NCBI GenBank assembly: GCA_035759925.1
Contig: DASTTY010000022.1
Span: 1-11,162, forward strand
DNA from: RHKX01 sp035759925
Lineage (GTDB): Bacteria; Actinomycetota; Thermoleophilia; Solirubrobacterales; 70-9
DNA length: 11,162 nt
Direction of reading: 5' to 3'
Shown: positions 1 to 8,210 of the stretch, one piece after another
How the letters are laid out: each line of letters begins with the position of its first letter
How positions within the stretch are numbered: position 1 is the stretch's first letter
Program-made: the position numbers and the translations under genes
The notes under the pieces: generated by a model
What the model saw: only the letters and a program-made list of their open reading frames with translations
Databases searched by the model: none
Told to the model about the DNA's origin: nothing

Positions 1-412
1 CGAGCTCCGGGAACCAGATCCCGATCTCGCGCTCGGCCGACTCGTCGGAATCGGAGCCGTGGACGAGGTTGAAGGTCACCTCGGTTCCGAAGTCGCCGCG
101 AATCGAGCCGGTCGCCGCCTCGATCGGGTTCGTCGCCCCGATCAGCTGGCGGGCCGCGCTGACGGCCTCGACCCCTTCGAAGACGGCCGCGACGAGCGGG
201 CCGCCGGTGATGAAGGAGACGAGCTCGCCGAAGAACGGCTTGTCGCTGTGCTCGGCGTAATGGACGTTCGCGAGCGGCTCGTCGGCGGTCATCAGCTTCA
301 GTGCGACGAGCTCGAGGCCCTTGCGCTCGAAGCGGGCGATCACCTCGCCGGTGAGCGCCCGCTCGAAGGCGTCGGGCTTGACGAGGATCAGCGTGCGGGA
401 CTTCTCAGACAT
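1..412 (-). CDS. ndk: Nucleoside diphosphate kinase (C-terminal end cut by window edge)
   Basis: NDK transfers the gamma-phosphate from ATP to nucleoside diphosphates through a phospho-histidine and so balances cytoplasmic (d)NTP pools. About 137 residues are visible, from MSEKSRTLILVKPDAFER to EIGIWFPEL. The family is usually 135-150 residues, so only the last few codons and the stop are missing at the left edge. The NLVHGSDS motif holds the phosphorylated histidine at residue 118. The KPDAF motif near residue 12 and the ATNP and GSIRGDFG motifs just before the active site are all present. The ATG at 412 has a good Shine-Dalgarno, GAGAGG at 425-420, seven bases upstream. The gene lies 44 bases downstream of the zinc-ribbon gene on the same strand and is probably cotranscribed with it. 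The folC-to-ndk neighbourhood matches other Actinobacteria. Confidence 0.97.
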   Translation of the reverse strand, partial: MSEKSRTLILVKPDAFERALTGEVIARFERKGLELVALKLMTADEPLANVHYAEHSDKPFFGELVSFITGGPLVAAVFEGVEAVSAARQLIGATNPIEAATGSIRGDFGTEVTFNLVHGSDSDESAEREIGIWFPEL

Positions 413-456
413 TCGGAGACCTCTCGGGTCGCGGGGACGGGATTCGGGTGCGGGGC

Positions 457-1143
457 TCAGGAGGGCGTCGTCGAGCGCCGGCGCGGGCCGGCCTCGCCCT
501 CGTCCGCCGGCGGCGGGGTCGACGGCGTCCGCTCGGCACGCTGCGGGCGCTCGTCGCGCTTCTTGCGCGCGGCCGCGTCCGAAGCCGGCGTCGCGGAGCG
601 CGATGCTGCCGGCTTGCGCCGCGGCGACTGGGCCGGGTCCTGCCGGGTCGAGGAGCTGCGGGAGCGGGAGCGCTTGCGGGGCGCCTCCTCCTCGCGCTCG
701 TGCCGGAGCGGCGTCTCGCAGTAAGGGCAGACGGCCCAGCGCGGATCGACGGGACGGTTGCAGGAGATGCAGGGGTCCTTGAGCCGATGCCGGCACTCGG
801 GGCAGCGCAGCCAGCTCCGCTCGATCGGATGCTCGCAGCGCGGGCACGACTGGGCGACCAGGTGTCGCATCCGCAGCTCCGAGGCCTGGGTCTCGATCTC
901 GCGCTCGCGGGCGTCGGCGAGGAACTCCGGCGGGCGCAGGATCGTGTAGACGATCGTGCCGATGAACGGGATCAGCGAGGCGACGGTCGCGGTCCCGATC
1001 AGAACCGGGTCGGAGATCCGCCGGCGGGCGTCCGCGAACGTCCAGTAGACGAGCGCGAGCCAGACGACGACGAGGACGAGGAGCAGCAGGTTGACGGCAA
1101 GGTTGAGCGAGCCGTCTTCGATTCCGAACAGGGCTAGGGGCAT
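457..1143 (-). CDS. Membrane-anchored double zinc-ribbon protein with basic disordered tail
   Basis: This 228-residue protein has no specific function that I recognise. Hydrophobic segments at about residues 13-36 and 47-69 look like two membrane helices. Four CxxC pairs follow, at C100/C103, C114/C117, C125/C128 and C139/C142, forming two consecutive zinc ribbons of the 'double zinc ribbon' type. From about residue 150 the chain is low-complexity, rich in Arg, Ser, Pro, Ala and Glu, and probably disordered. I infer that the ribbons and the basic tail face the cytoplasm. The ATG at 1143 has no Shine-Dalgarno, but a TAAACT box lies 12 bases upstream, so the transcript may have a very short leader. 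The gene sits between folC and ndk, where mycobacteria carry a different small membrane protein. The existence of the gene is clear from its cysteine pattern; a role in scaffolding or RNA/protein binding would be a guess. Confidence 0.88.
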   Translation of the reverse strand: MPLALFGIEDGSLNLAVNLLLLVLVVVWLALVYWTFADARRRISDPVLIGTATVASLIPFIGTIVYTILRPPEFLADAREREIETQASELRMRHLVAQSCPRCEHPIERSWLRCPECRHRLKDPCISCNRPVDPRWAVCPYCETPLRHEREEEAPRKRSRSRSSSTRQDPAQSPRRKPAASRSATPASDAAARKKRDERPQRAERTPSTPPPADEGEAGPRRRSTTPS

Positions 1144-1155
1144 GTAAGCCGCGGC

Positions 1156-1161
1156 AGTTTA
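1156..1161 (-). promoter_or_regulatory. Candidate -10 box (TAAACT) for the zinc-ribbon gene
   Basis: On the minus strand TAAACT lies 12 bases before the ATG at 1143, which would give a leader of about five bases. No convincing -35 is visible. An 8-bp palindrome, CACCGGTG (1169-1176), lies just upstream and would fall in the promoter spacer. The gene has no Shine-Dalgarno, which fits a nearly leaderless transcript. Confidence 0.35.
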
Positions 1162-1213
1162 GCCGGATCACCGGTGGCCGAAGTGGCGGGCCTCCCTGCC
1201 TGAGCCCCGGCGT

Positions 1214-1333
1214 TCAGAGGAACAGGCGCCCGAACAGGTAGCCGAGACCGAAGAAGACGAGGATCACGACGGCGACCACGGCGGCCACCAGTCCCATCAT
1301 CGAGAGGAGCTCTGAGCGTGCCTCGCGTTCCAT
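1214..1333 (-). CDS. Small single-pass membrane protein (39 aa)
   Basis: A 39-residue reading frame begins MEREARSELLSMMG and continues as one long hydrophobic stretch (about residues 14-39) ending GYLFGRLFL. It is predicted to be a single membrane helix with a short charged cytoplasmic N-terminus. The longest form starts at the ATG at 1333, overlapping the folC 3' end by 37 bases, with only a weak AGG upstream. A shorter form starts at the ATG at 1300, which overlaps the folC stop as ATGA, the classic arrangement for translational coupling. The tandem ATG at residues 12-13 leaves the choice open. The hydrophobic composition and the tight coupling to folC argue for a real gene. No function can be assigned, and I do not recognise a family. 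Mycobacteria also have a membrane protein between folC and ndk, but it is much larger. Confidence 0.6.
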   Translation of the reverse strand: MEREARSELLSMMGLVAAVVAVVILVFFGLGYLFGRLFL

Positions 1334-2550
1334 ACGTACCTGAGAAGGTAATGCGAACCGGCGAACAGTGCCACCCCGCCGTGCTCGCGGGCGAGCGCCG
1401 ACGTCCGGGCAACGGCGGCGGCGGGGTCCGACTCGACCTCGGTGGCGATCCCGGCGCCGGCGACGAGGCCGGCGAGATCGGCCGCGTCCATCGCCGCGGA
1501 GCCGGGCCGCCCCATCGCCGGGCCGGGGTCGGCGCCAGTGCAGACGCAGCGCTCGAGGCCGGGCGCGAGCGCGACGGCGATGGCGGCCGCGTCCTTGTCG
1601 GCGAGGACCGACAGACAGCCGAAGACGGGGCGCCCGGCGGCCAGCCCCGGCAGCGCTTCGGCGAGAGCGCGGGCGCCGGCCTCGTTGTGGGCGGCGTCGG
1701 CGATCGCCGGCGGTTCGCCGTCGAGCATCTCCGCCCGGCCCGGCAGCGCGGCATGGGCCAGGCCGGCGGCGATTGCCGCATCGGCGAGCGGCCCGGTGAC
1801 GGTGGCGGCGAGGGCGACGGCGACGGCCGCGTTCCGCTCCAGATACGGCGCCATCGGGCCCGGCAGCGCCTCCGCGGGAAGTGGCGGGGCGACGACCAGC
1901 TCGGCGGCGCGCTCGACGGCGATCCGGCGGGCGTAGTCCGCGATCTCGGGGTCGAGGCGGCCGGTGACGAGGGTCGTCCCGTCGCGCAGGACCGCCAGCT
2001 TCTCGCCGGCGATGTCGAGCTCGGTGGGACCCAGGAACTGGACGTGGTCGAGGCCGACCGAGGTGAGCGCGGTCGCGGTCGAGTCGATCACGTTGGTCGC
2101 GTCGAGACGGCCGCCGAGCCCCGCCTCGATAACGGCGATGTCGACGCCCGCCTCGGCGAAGGCCGTGAACGAGACAGCGATCGCGGCCTCGAACTGGGTG
2201 ATCCGCTCGCCGTCGCCGAAACCCGGCTCGACGGCCGCGATCGCGTCCGCGACCTGCGCCGTCGCGGCGGCGAAAGCCGCCGGAGCGATCTCGGCGCCGT
2301 CGATCCGGGTTCGCTCCGCCCAGCGCCAGACGTGCGGAGAGATGCAGGCGCCGACGGCATGGCCGGCGCTGCGGAGCAGCGCCGCCGTCATCGTCGTCAC
2401 CGAGGACTTGCCGTTGGTGCCGACGACGTGGAGCGTCCGGTAGCGGCGCTGCGGCTCGCCGAGGGCGGCGCAGAGCGCCCGCATCCGCTCGAGGCCGAAG
2501 CGCCAGCCGACCGGCTCGAGCCCGGCCAGGAATCGCTCCGGGTCGGTCAG
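1297..2550 (-). CDS. folC: Folylpolyglutamate synthase / dihydrofolate synthase, CTG start
   Basis: FolC adds glutamates to folates (and in many bacteria makes dihydrofolate from dihydropteroate) with ATP, in the cytoplasm. It is a Mur-ligase relative. From the proposed start it is 417 residues, the normal length. Visible motifs are the P-loop GTNGKSS (44-50), the loop SPHVWRW (71-77), TRIDG (81-85), the Mur-type ITQFEAA (117-123), EAGLGGRLDATN (142-153) and GLDH (166-169). The C-terminal domain has IADAAHNEAG. The P-loop has Ser where most FolC have Gly (GTNGKGS). No in-frame ATG, GTG or TTG precedes the conserved N-terminus; the first ATG, at 2484, would delete it. The CTG at 2550 overlaps the valS stop as CTGA and has GAGGAG five bases upstream, so I take it as the start. 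Translation is probably coupled to valS. Confidence 0.95.
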   Translation of the reverse strand: MTDPERFLAGLEPVGWRFGLERMRALCAALGEPQRRYRTLHVVGTNGKSSVTTMTAALLRSAGHAVGACISPHVWRWAERTRIDGAEIAPAAFAAATAQVADAIAAVEPGFGDGERITQFEAAIAVSFTAFAEAGVDIAVIEAGLGGRLDATNVIDSTATALTSVGLDHVQFLGPTELDIAGEKLAVLRDGTTLVTGRLDPEIADYARRIAVERAAELVVAPPLPAEALPGPMAPYLERNAAVAVALAATVTGPLADAAIAAGLAHAALPGRAEMLDGEPPAIADAAHNEAGARALAEALPGLAAGRPVFGCLSVLADKDAAAIAVALAPGLERCVCTGADPGPAMGRPGSAAMDAADLAGLVAGAGIATEVESDPAAAVARTSALAREHGGVALFAGSHYLLRYVWNARHAQSSSR

Positions 2551-5129
2551 CCGAGCTCCTCGAGCTCGGCGCGGTAGCGCTCGAGCTTGTCGCGCTCGCC
2601 GTCGACGACGTCGACGGGGGCGTTGGCGACGAACTTCTCGTTGCCGAGCTTGCCCTCCGCCCGCGCGACCTCGGCGCGAAGCCGCTCCCGCTGCTCCTCG
2701 ATCCGCGCCGCGACCGAGTCCGGATCGAGGTGCTCGGACGGGAAGATCTCGATCGTTCCGACGACCGCGACCGCGTCGCCGCCGCGATCGCCGTCGCCGT
2801 CGAGCTCGAGCCGGGCGAGCCGGGCGACGAGCGGGTGGACGGGAGCGCCGGCGCGGGCGCTGAGCGGCGAGCCGGGCGTGACGCCGGCGAGCTCGCGCCA
2901 GCGCCGCAGTGCGCGGGTCAGCTCGATCGCAGCGGCGACCTCGGCCTCGGCCTCGGGGTCGAACCGGCTCCGATCGGCATCGGGCCATGGGGCGACGATC
3001 AGCTCCGTCTCGCGGGCCGGCATGTAGCTCCAGATCTCCTCGGTGACGAACGGCATCAGCGGGTGGGCGATCGCAAGCGTCCGGCCGAGCACGTGGAGGA
3101 GGTTCTCGGCGGCGCAGTGGTCGCCCGCCTCGGGCCCGTCGTAGAGGCGCGGCTTGACGATCTCGAGGTACCAGTCGCAGAGCTCGGAGTAGACGAACCG
3201 GTAGAGCTCGAGCGCGGCGTGGGCGAAGTCGTACTCGTCGAGGCGGGAGCCGACCAGCTCGGCGGTCCGCTCGAGCCGCGAGAGGATCCAGCGATCCTCG
3301 ACCGCATCGGTGGCCGGCGCCGGGGAGGAGTTGCCGGCGTTGAGGAGGATCAGCCGCGACGCGTTCCAGAGCTTGTTGGCGAGATCGCGTCCCTGCTGAA
3401 CCTTCGCCTCCGAGAAGCGGACGTCCTGGCTCGACGACATCGCGAGCAGGCCGAAGCGGAGCGCGTCGGCGCCGTGGGAGTCGATCAGCTCGAGCGGGTC
3501 GATCCCAGTCCCGAGGCTCTTCGACATCCGTCGGCCGTCCGGCGCCTGGATCACCGAGTGGATGTAGACGTCGGCGAACGGGACGTCGTCGAGGAACTCG
3601 AGGCTCGACATGATCATCCGCGCGACCCAGAGGTAGATGATGTCGCGCGCGGTCGAGAGCACGTCGGTCGGATAGAAGGCGCGGAGCTCCGGCGTGTCCT
3701 CGGGCCAGCCGAGCGCCGCGAACGGCCAGAGCGCCGAGCTGAACCAGGTGTCGAGGACGTCCTCGTCGCGGCGCAGCGTGCCGCCGCAGGATCCGCACGT
3801 GCCGCGCTCGGGCTCCCGCTCGGCGACGATCGTCGTCCCGCAGTCGTCGCAGTACCAGACCGGGAGCTGATGGCCCCACCAGAGCTGCCGCGACACGCAC
3901 CAGGGACGGATGTTCTCCATCCAGTCGAGATAGACGCGCTCCCAGCGCTCCGGGGTGAACCTGACCCGGCCCTCGCGGACGACCGCGATCGCGGGCGCCG
4001 CCAGCTCGTCCATCCGGCAGAACCACTGAAGGCTGATCAGCGGCTCGATCCGCTGTCCGGAGCGATGGGAGAACGGCACCGAGTGGACGTACGGCTCCTC
4101 GCCGGCGAGGACGCCGGCGGACCGGAGGTCGGCAACGACGCGCTCCTGCGCTTCGGCCGCGGTCAAGCCCTCGTAGGCGGGCCCCGCCGCCTCGGTGAGG
4201 CGGCCGTCCTCGCCGATCACCGAGATCTCCTCGAGCCCGTGCTCGCGTCCGATCTCGAAGTCGTTGGGGTCGTGGCCGGGAGTGATCTTCAGGGCGCCGG
4301 TCCCGAACTCGACGTCGACGTGGTCGTCGGCGATGATCGGCAGCCGCCGGCCGACCAGCGGCAGGATGCAGTGCGATCCGACGAGGTCGCGATAGCGCTC
4401 GTCGCCGGGATTGACGGCCACGGCGGTGTCGGCGAGCATCGTCTCGGGCCGGACCGTCGCGACCGTGAGCACACGATCGGAGCCCTCGATCGGGTAGTCG
4501 ATCGAGTACAGGGTGTCCTCGACCTCGCGGTTTTCGACCTCGAGGTCGCTGATCGCCGAATGCGAGCCCGGGTCCCAGTTGACCATGTAGTTGTCGCGGT
4601 AGATCAGGCCCTTCTCGTGGAGCGCGACGAAGACCTTGTAGACGGCGGCGACGTAGCGGTCGTCGAGGGTGAAACGCTCGTTGGCGAAGTCGCCGGAGGC
4701 GCCGAGCCGCTGGAGCTGCTCGACGATCCGGCCGCCGTACTGCTCGCGCCACTCCCAGACCCGCTCGACGAAGCCCTCGCGGCCGAGCTCGTGGCGGTCG
4801 ACGCCCTCCTTGCGGAGCTCCTTCTCGACGACCGACTGGGTGGCGATCCCGGCGTGGTCGGTGCCGATGATCCACTTCGCCCGCCGCCCGGCCATCCGCT
4901 GCCTGCGGACGAGCGTGTCCTGGATCGTGTTGTTGAGGCCGTGACCCATGTGCAGCGACCCGGTGACGTTCGGCGGCGGGATCGCGATCGAGAAGTTCTC
5001 GTCCGGCGTCCCCTCCGCCGCCGGCGTGAAGTACCCGCGCTCGGCCCAGCCCGCATAGATGCGACCCTCGACCTCGGCCGGGTCGTAGCGGGTCGTCGCC
5101 TCGAGCTTGGCGCGGCGTTCGGAGTCCAT
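2547..5129 (-). CDS. valS: Valyl-tRNA synthetase
   Basis: ValS charges tRNA-Val with valine and edits misacylated threonine; it is a class Ia synthetase. The 860 residues are full length. The HIGH motif is HMGH (60-63) within PPPNVTGSLHMGHG. GTDHAGIATQ is at 89-98, the CP1 editing domain carries VATVRPETM (about 223-231), and the KMSKS loop is RMSKS (534-538). A zinc-knuckle insertion has C427/C430 and C445/C448. WCVSRQLWWGHQLPVWYC is characteristic of the family. The last 60 residues form the C-terminal coiled-coil arm (LRAEVARAEGKLGNEKFV). I choose the ATG at 5129 over the in-frame TTG at 5138, because that TTG overlaps a likely -10 box, TAACCT, and neither start has a Shine-Dalgarno. A near-leaderless transcript is likely. 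folC follows with a 4-base overlap. Confidence 0.98.
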   Translation of the reverse strand: MDSERRAKLEATTRYDPAEVEGRIYAGWAERGYFTPAAEGTPDENFSIAIPPPNVTGSLHMGHGLNNTIQDTLVRRQRMAGRRAKWIIGTDHAGIATQSVVEKELRKEGVDRHELGREGFVERVWEWREQYGGRIVEQLQRLGASGDFANERFTLDDRYVAAVYKVFVALHEKGLIYRDNYMVNWDPGSHSAISDLEVENREVEDTLYSIDYPIEGSDRVLTVATVRPETMLADTAVAVNPGDERYRDLVGSHCILPLVGRRLPIIADDHVDVEFGTGALKITPGHDPNDFEIGREHGLEEISVIGEDGRLTEAAGPAYEGLTAAEAQERVVADLRSAGVLAGEEPYVHSVPFSHRSGQRIEPLISLQWFCRMDELAAPAIAVVREGRVRFTPERWERVYLDWMENIRPWCVSRQLWWGHQLPVWYCDDCGTTIVAEREPERGTCGSCGGTLRRDEDVLDTWFSSALWPFAALGWPEDTPELRAFYPTDVLSTARDIIYLWVARMIMSSLEFLDDVPFADVYIHSVIQAPDGRRMSKSLGTGIDPLELIDSHGADALRFGLLAMSSSQDVRFSEAKVQQGRDLANKLWNASRLILLNAGNSSPAPATDAVEDRWILSRLERTAELVGSRLDEYDFAHAALELYRFVYSELCDWYLEIVKPRLYDGPEAGDHCAAENLLHVLGRTLAIAHPLMPFVTEEIWSYMPARETELIVAPWPDADRSRFDPEAEAEVAAAIELTRALRRWRELAGVTPGSPLSARAGAPVHPLVARLARLELDGDGDRGGDAVAVVGTIEIFPSEHLDPDSVAARIEEQRERLRAEVARAEGKLGNEKFVANAPVDVVDGERDKLERYRAELEELG
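2548..2561 (-). promoter_or_regulatory. Ribosome binding site and CTG start of folC inside the valS 3' end
   Basis: On the minus strand GAGGAG (2561-2556) is followed by five bases and CTG (2550-2548). The C of the CTG ends the last valS sense codon and the TG belongs to its TGA stop, so the genes overlap by four bases. This site decides the folC start, because no standard start codon is available in frame upstream of the conserved GLERMRAL region. Confidence 0.7.
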
Positions 5130-5137
5130 CGCCGCCA

Positions 5138-5143
5138 AGGTTA
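5138..5143 (-). promoter_or_regulatory. Candidate -10 box (TAACCT) for valS
   Basis: TAACCT on the minus strand ends eight bases before the ATG at 5129, so transcription would start within about two bases of the start codon. The same nonamer, TAACCTTGG, appears upstream of clpX. No clear -35 is visible. If this is the -10, the TTG alternative start for valS would lie upstream of the transcript. Confidence 0.45.
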
Positions 5144-5164
5144 TTCGGCGGTCGCGCCGCGGAC

Positions 5165-5180
5165 GGGCCGACGACGGCCC
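5165..5180 (-). terminator. GC hairpin after the DUF559 gene
   Basis: GGGCCG (5165-5170) and CGGCCC (5175-5180) form a perfect 6-bp stem with a 4-base loop. It begins four bases after the stop codon of the AbiEi/DUF559 gene and precedes the valS promoter. There is no T-run, so it could stall or weakly terminate transcription, or protect an RNA end. Confidence 0.35.
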
Positions 5181-5183
5181 CGG

Positions 5184-6130
5184 TCAGCGGCGCGGCCCGA
5201 GCCCGAGCAGGACGCGCAGGTCGGTGTCGAGCTCATCGGGCCGATCGTCGAGGTCGACCGTCGTCACCCTCACCGGCTCCCATCCCTCGACGCGCAGCCG
5301 CCGGTCGCGGCGGCGATCGGACGCGAAGGTCAGCGGCGCGAGATGCGGGTCGCGGCCGTCGGCCTCGACGGCGACGCGCTGCCGGCGCCAGAGGACATCG
5401 GGTTCGATCGTCTCACCGCCGACCTCGATCCGGGCGTTCGACTCCCAGGGTGGAAAGCCGCGCTCACGCAGGAACGCGTTGAACCGGGCCTCGAGCGGCG
5501 ATCGGATCCGCCGCCCCTCCGGGTCGATGCGGGCGAGCATCCTCCGAAGCCACTCGCGCCCTTGCGGCTCCGGTTCCGCCCGAGCGTCGCGTGGAGGTCG
5601 TCGGTCGTTACCAGCCGCTGGACGAAGGCCTCGTTGGCGATCTTCGTCAGCTGCTCCGTACCCAGCATCGTCGCCAGGTCGAACAGGGTCTGAGCGGGTG
5701 TGGTGACGGGCAGGCCCTCGATGGCAGTGAGGGAGGCCCGTTCGAGGGCTCTGACGTGCACTCGGACTCCATCGCGGCCGGCGAGCCGGCGGGGAATCGT
5801 GACGTCGACGACGATCGGAGCGTGTCGCACCAACCGATGCTCCGCCATGGCCGACATGTGGCTGATCGCTCCATCGTCGCCGACGGCGAGCAGCGCGCCC
5901 CAGTGGCGAGCGCAGGCGTCGCTACGGTGCCCGAGGGCGTAGACACCGTGATGGAGGCTGATCAGCCGGCCGCTCCGAAGCCGCGCCTTGATGCCGTCGT
6001 GCGAGACGCCGGCGGCGAGGAGTTGCCTGCGGCTGACCCGGCCCGCCTGCCTCCCCGCCAGATCGGCGATCAGCCTGTCCCGGTCGGCGCGAAGAATGCA
6101 CGATCGTGGGCGCTCTACGCCCTTCTTCAT
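5184..6130 (-). pseudogene. AbiEi-like winged-helix + DUF559 nuclease-fold protein, frameshifted
   Basis: The N-terminal frame (ATG at 6130; an ATG/GTG-type start further up, at 6175, is possible) encodes an AbiEi-antitoxin-like region: a winged helix around residues 30-68 (GRVSRRQLLAAGVS to HGVYALGH), then TIPRRL, PVTTPAQTLFDLATML and a helical stretch to about residue 192. The matching C-terminal part lies in another frame from about 5555 to the stop at 5184. It is a DUF559 domain, related to Vsr and PD-(D/E)XK nucleases, with SPLEARF, EPDVLW, AVEADG and DRRRDRRLRVEGW. Joining the two by restoring one base near 5555 gives about 315 residues, the usual architecture. Without that base the first frame runs on as Arg/Ser-rich shadow sequence. 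It may be a true pseudogene or an assembly error. Although such domains occur in antitoxins and repair nucleases, no toxin partner is next to it. Confidence 0.8.
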
Positions 6131-6195
6131 GCGTTCTTCGGACACGCAGCCAGCTTGGCGGCCGCGAGCGCGCACGTGTCTCCCTCATTGCAACT

Positions 6196-6219
6196 CTTCG
6201 GCGCCGAAGGACGCCGAAG
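6196..6219 (-). terminator. Inverted repeat downstream of clpX
   Basis: CTTCGGC (6196-6202) can pair with GCCGAAG at 6213-6219 across a 10-base loop, or with the immediately adjacent GCCGAAG (6203-6209) as a perfect 14-bp palindrome, CTTCGGCGCCGAAG. The element starts about 11 bases after the clpX stop codon and lies before the AbiEi/DUF559 gene. It has no T-run. I read it as a likely clpX terminator or 3'-end hairpin. Confidence 0.4.
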
Positions 6220-6230
6220 CTGTGACGCCG

Positions 6231-7520
<1,290 letters not shown>

Positions 7521-7523
<3 letters not shown>

Positions 7524-7537
7524 GGCTTCTTTCCTTC
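7521..7537 (-). promoter_or_regulatory. Shine-Dalgarno and CTG start of clpX
   Basis: On the minus strand GAAGGA (7537-7532) is followed by eight bases and CTG (7523-7521). The strong site and the family's normal N-terminus immediately after it support initiation at CTG, a rare bacterial start codon. Confidence 0.7.
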
Positions 7538-7568
7538 GCCTCGTGGGTGGATCGAGAACCCGCGTCCA

Positions 7569-7574
7569 AGGTTA
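7569..7574 (-). promoter_or_regulatory. Candidate -10 box (TAACCT) for clpX
   Basis: TAACCT on the minus strand lies 45 bases before the CTG start and would give a leader of roughly 35-40 bases containing the Shine-Dalgarno. The extended match TAACCTTGG is shared with the valS promoter region. No good -35 is seen, and I find no clear ClgR-type operator. Confidence 0.35.
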
Positions 7575-7628
7575 CGGAACCCGGCGACGCGGAACATCAG
7601 GCTGTTACTCGCCGGCCGCCCCGGTCCC

Positions 7629-7676
7629 TGCAAGCGCGCCTGGACTTGCAACGGCCGCGGCCGGGCGCAGTGCGCC
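7629..7676. repeat. Cluster of three short palindromes between clpX and the secreted-protein gene
   Basis: Three dyads lie end to end: TGCAAG (7629-7634) with CTTGCA (7645-7650) around a 10-base loop; the perfect CGGCCGCGGCCG (7652-7663); and GGCGCA-G-TGCGCC (7664-7676). They sit upstream of the plus-strand promoter candidate at 7691-7720 and between two divergent genes. They could be regulator sites, although GC-rich DNA makes the two GC palindromes less surprising than the first. Confidence 0.35.
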
Positions 7677-7690
7677 TTCACCGATCCCCC

Positions 7691-7720
7691 TTGCCCCATG
7701 ATCGGTGTCCGTCGTATCGT
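7691..7720 (+). promoter_or_regulatory. Candidate promoter for the first secreted-protein gene
   Basis: TTGCCC (7691-7696) and TATCGT (7715-7720) are separated by 18 bases, resembling a housekeeping sigma promoter. Transcription would start near 7727, leaving a leader of about 45 bases before the TTG start at 7773, which includes the strong Shine-Dalgarno GGAGG at 7761-7765. Confidence 0.4.
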
Positions 7721-7772
7721 CCCGGCGTCCGTTCCTGCGACTGCCGGCGGCTCCGGCGAGGGAGGCCGAAGA

Positions 7773-8210
7773 TTGAATCGATTCCGGAACCGCGGCGACC
7801 TCGATCGCCCCGCCGTTCGGGCGCTCGCCGCGCTGGCGGCGACGGTCGCCGTCGCCGCGGCCCTGGCGGCTCCCACCGCCGGGAGCGAGCGGGCGACGTT
7901 CCCGCTCAGCTTCATCGGCGTCTACAAGGACGGGACGCCGGTCAAGGTCAAGAAGTTCACGTTCTCGGGGGCACCGGTGCAGTGCGCCGATGGGCCGACC
8001 GCCTACAGCCCCGCGCGCCCGCTCCCGAAGATGAAGGTGAACAAGAGCCTCGAGTTCTCCGGCACGGTCAGTCGCAAAGGGGTCACGACGCGGGTGACCG
8101 GCAGGTACAAGCGGAACCTCTCGGCCGTCACCGGGACGCTCGAGGTGCGCGGCAAGGTCAACGGCTACACGCGCTGCCGGAGCGGCAAGCTGCGCTGGAA
8201 GACCGACTAG
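7773..8210 (+). CDS. Small secreted basic protein, family unknown (paralogue A)
   Basis: This 145-residue protein starts at TTG. GGAGG (7761-7765) lies seven bases upstream, and no ATG is placed as well. The N-terminus has arginines followed by a hydrophobic run (about residues 17-34, ALAALAATVAVAAALAAP) and a small-residue stretch APTAGS that could be a signal peptidase site, so export is likely. The mature part is short and alternates polar and hydrophobic residues in a beta-like pattern, with many Lys and Arg. It has two cysteines, C71 and C135, which could form a disulfide. The last third (from G110, GRYKRNLSAVTGT, to C135) aligns without gaps to the other plus-strand secreted gene at 9038. 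I recognise no family. It faces clpP tail to tail, with the two stop codons directly adjacent. Confidence 0.78.
   Translation: MNRFRNRGDLDRPAVRALAALAATVAVAAALAAPTAGSERATFPLSFIGVYKDGTPVKVKKFTFSGAPVQCADGPTAYSPARPLPKMKVNKSLEFSGTVSRKGVTTRVTGRYKRNLSAVTGTLEVRGKVNGYTRCRSGKLRWKTD

Noticed and set aside
1297..4875. One continuous minus-strand frame of nearly 1200 codons ending in FolC
   Set aside because: Only the part after 2550 is FolC. The upstream portion is an out-of-frame reading of valS with Arg-rich sequence, so a fused protein is not credible.
5130..5138. valS start at TTG 5138
   Set aside because: The TTG overlaps the likely -10 box TAACCT and has no Shine-Dalgarno. The ATG three codons later fits a leaderless start.
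5545..5575. Programmed ribosomal frameshift in the AbiEi/DUF559 gene
   Set aside because: No slippery heptamer or following pseudoknot is visible at the junction; a single-base deletion or sequence error is simpler.
2730..5693. Very long plus-strand open frame opposite valS
   Set aside because: It is the antisense shadow of a certain valS. The product is low-complexity, rich in Arg, Asp, Val and Gly, with no recognisable motif. Long open antisense frames are expected in high-GC coding DNA.
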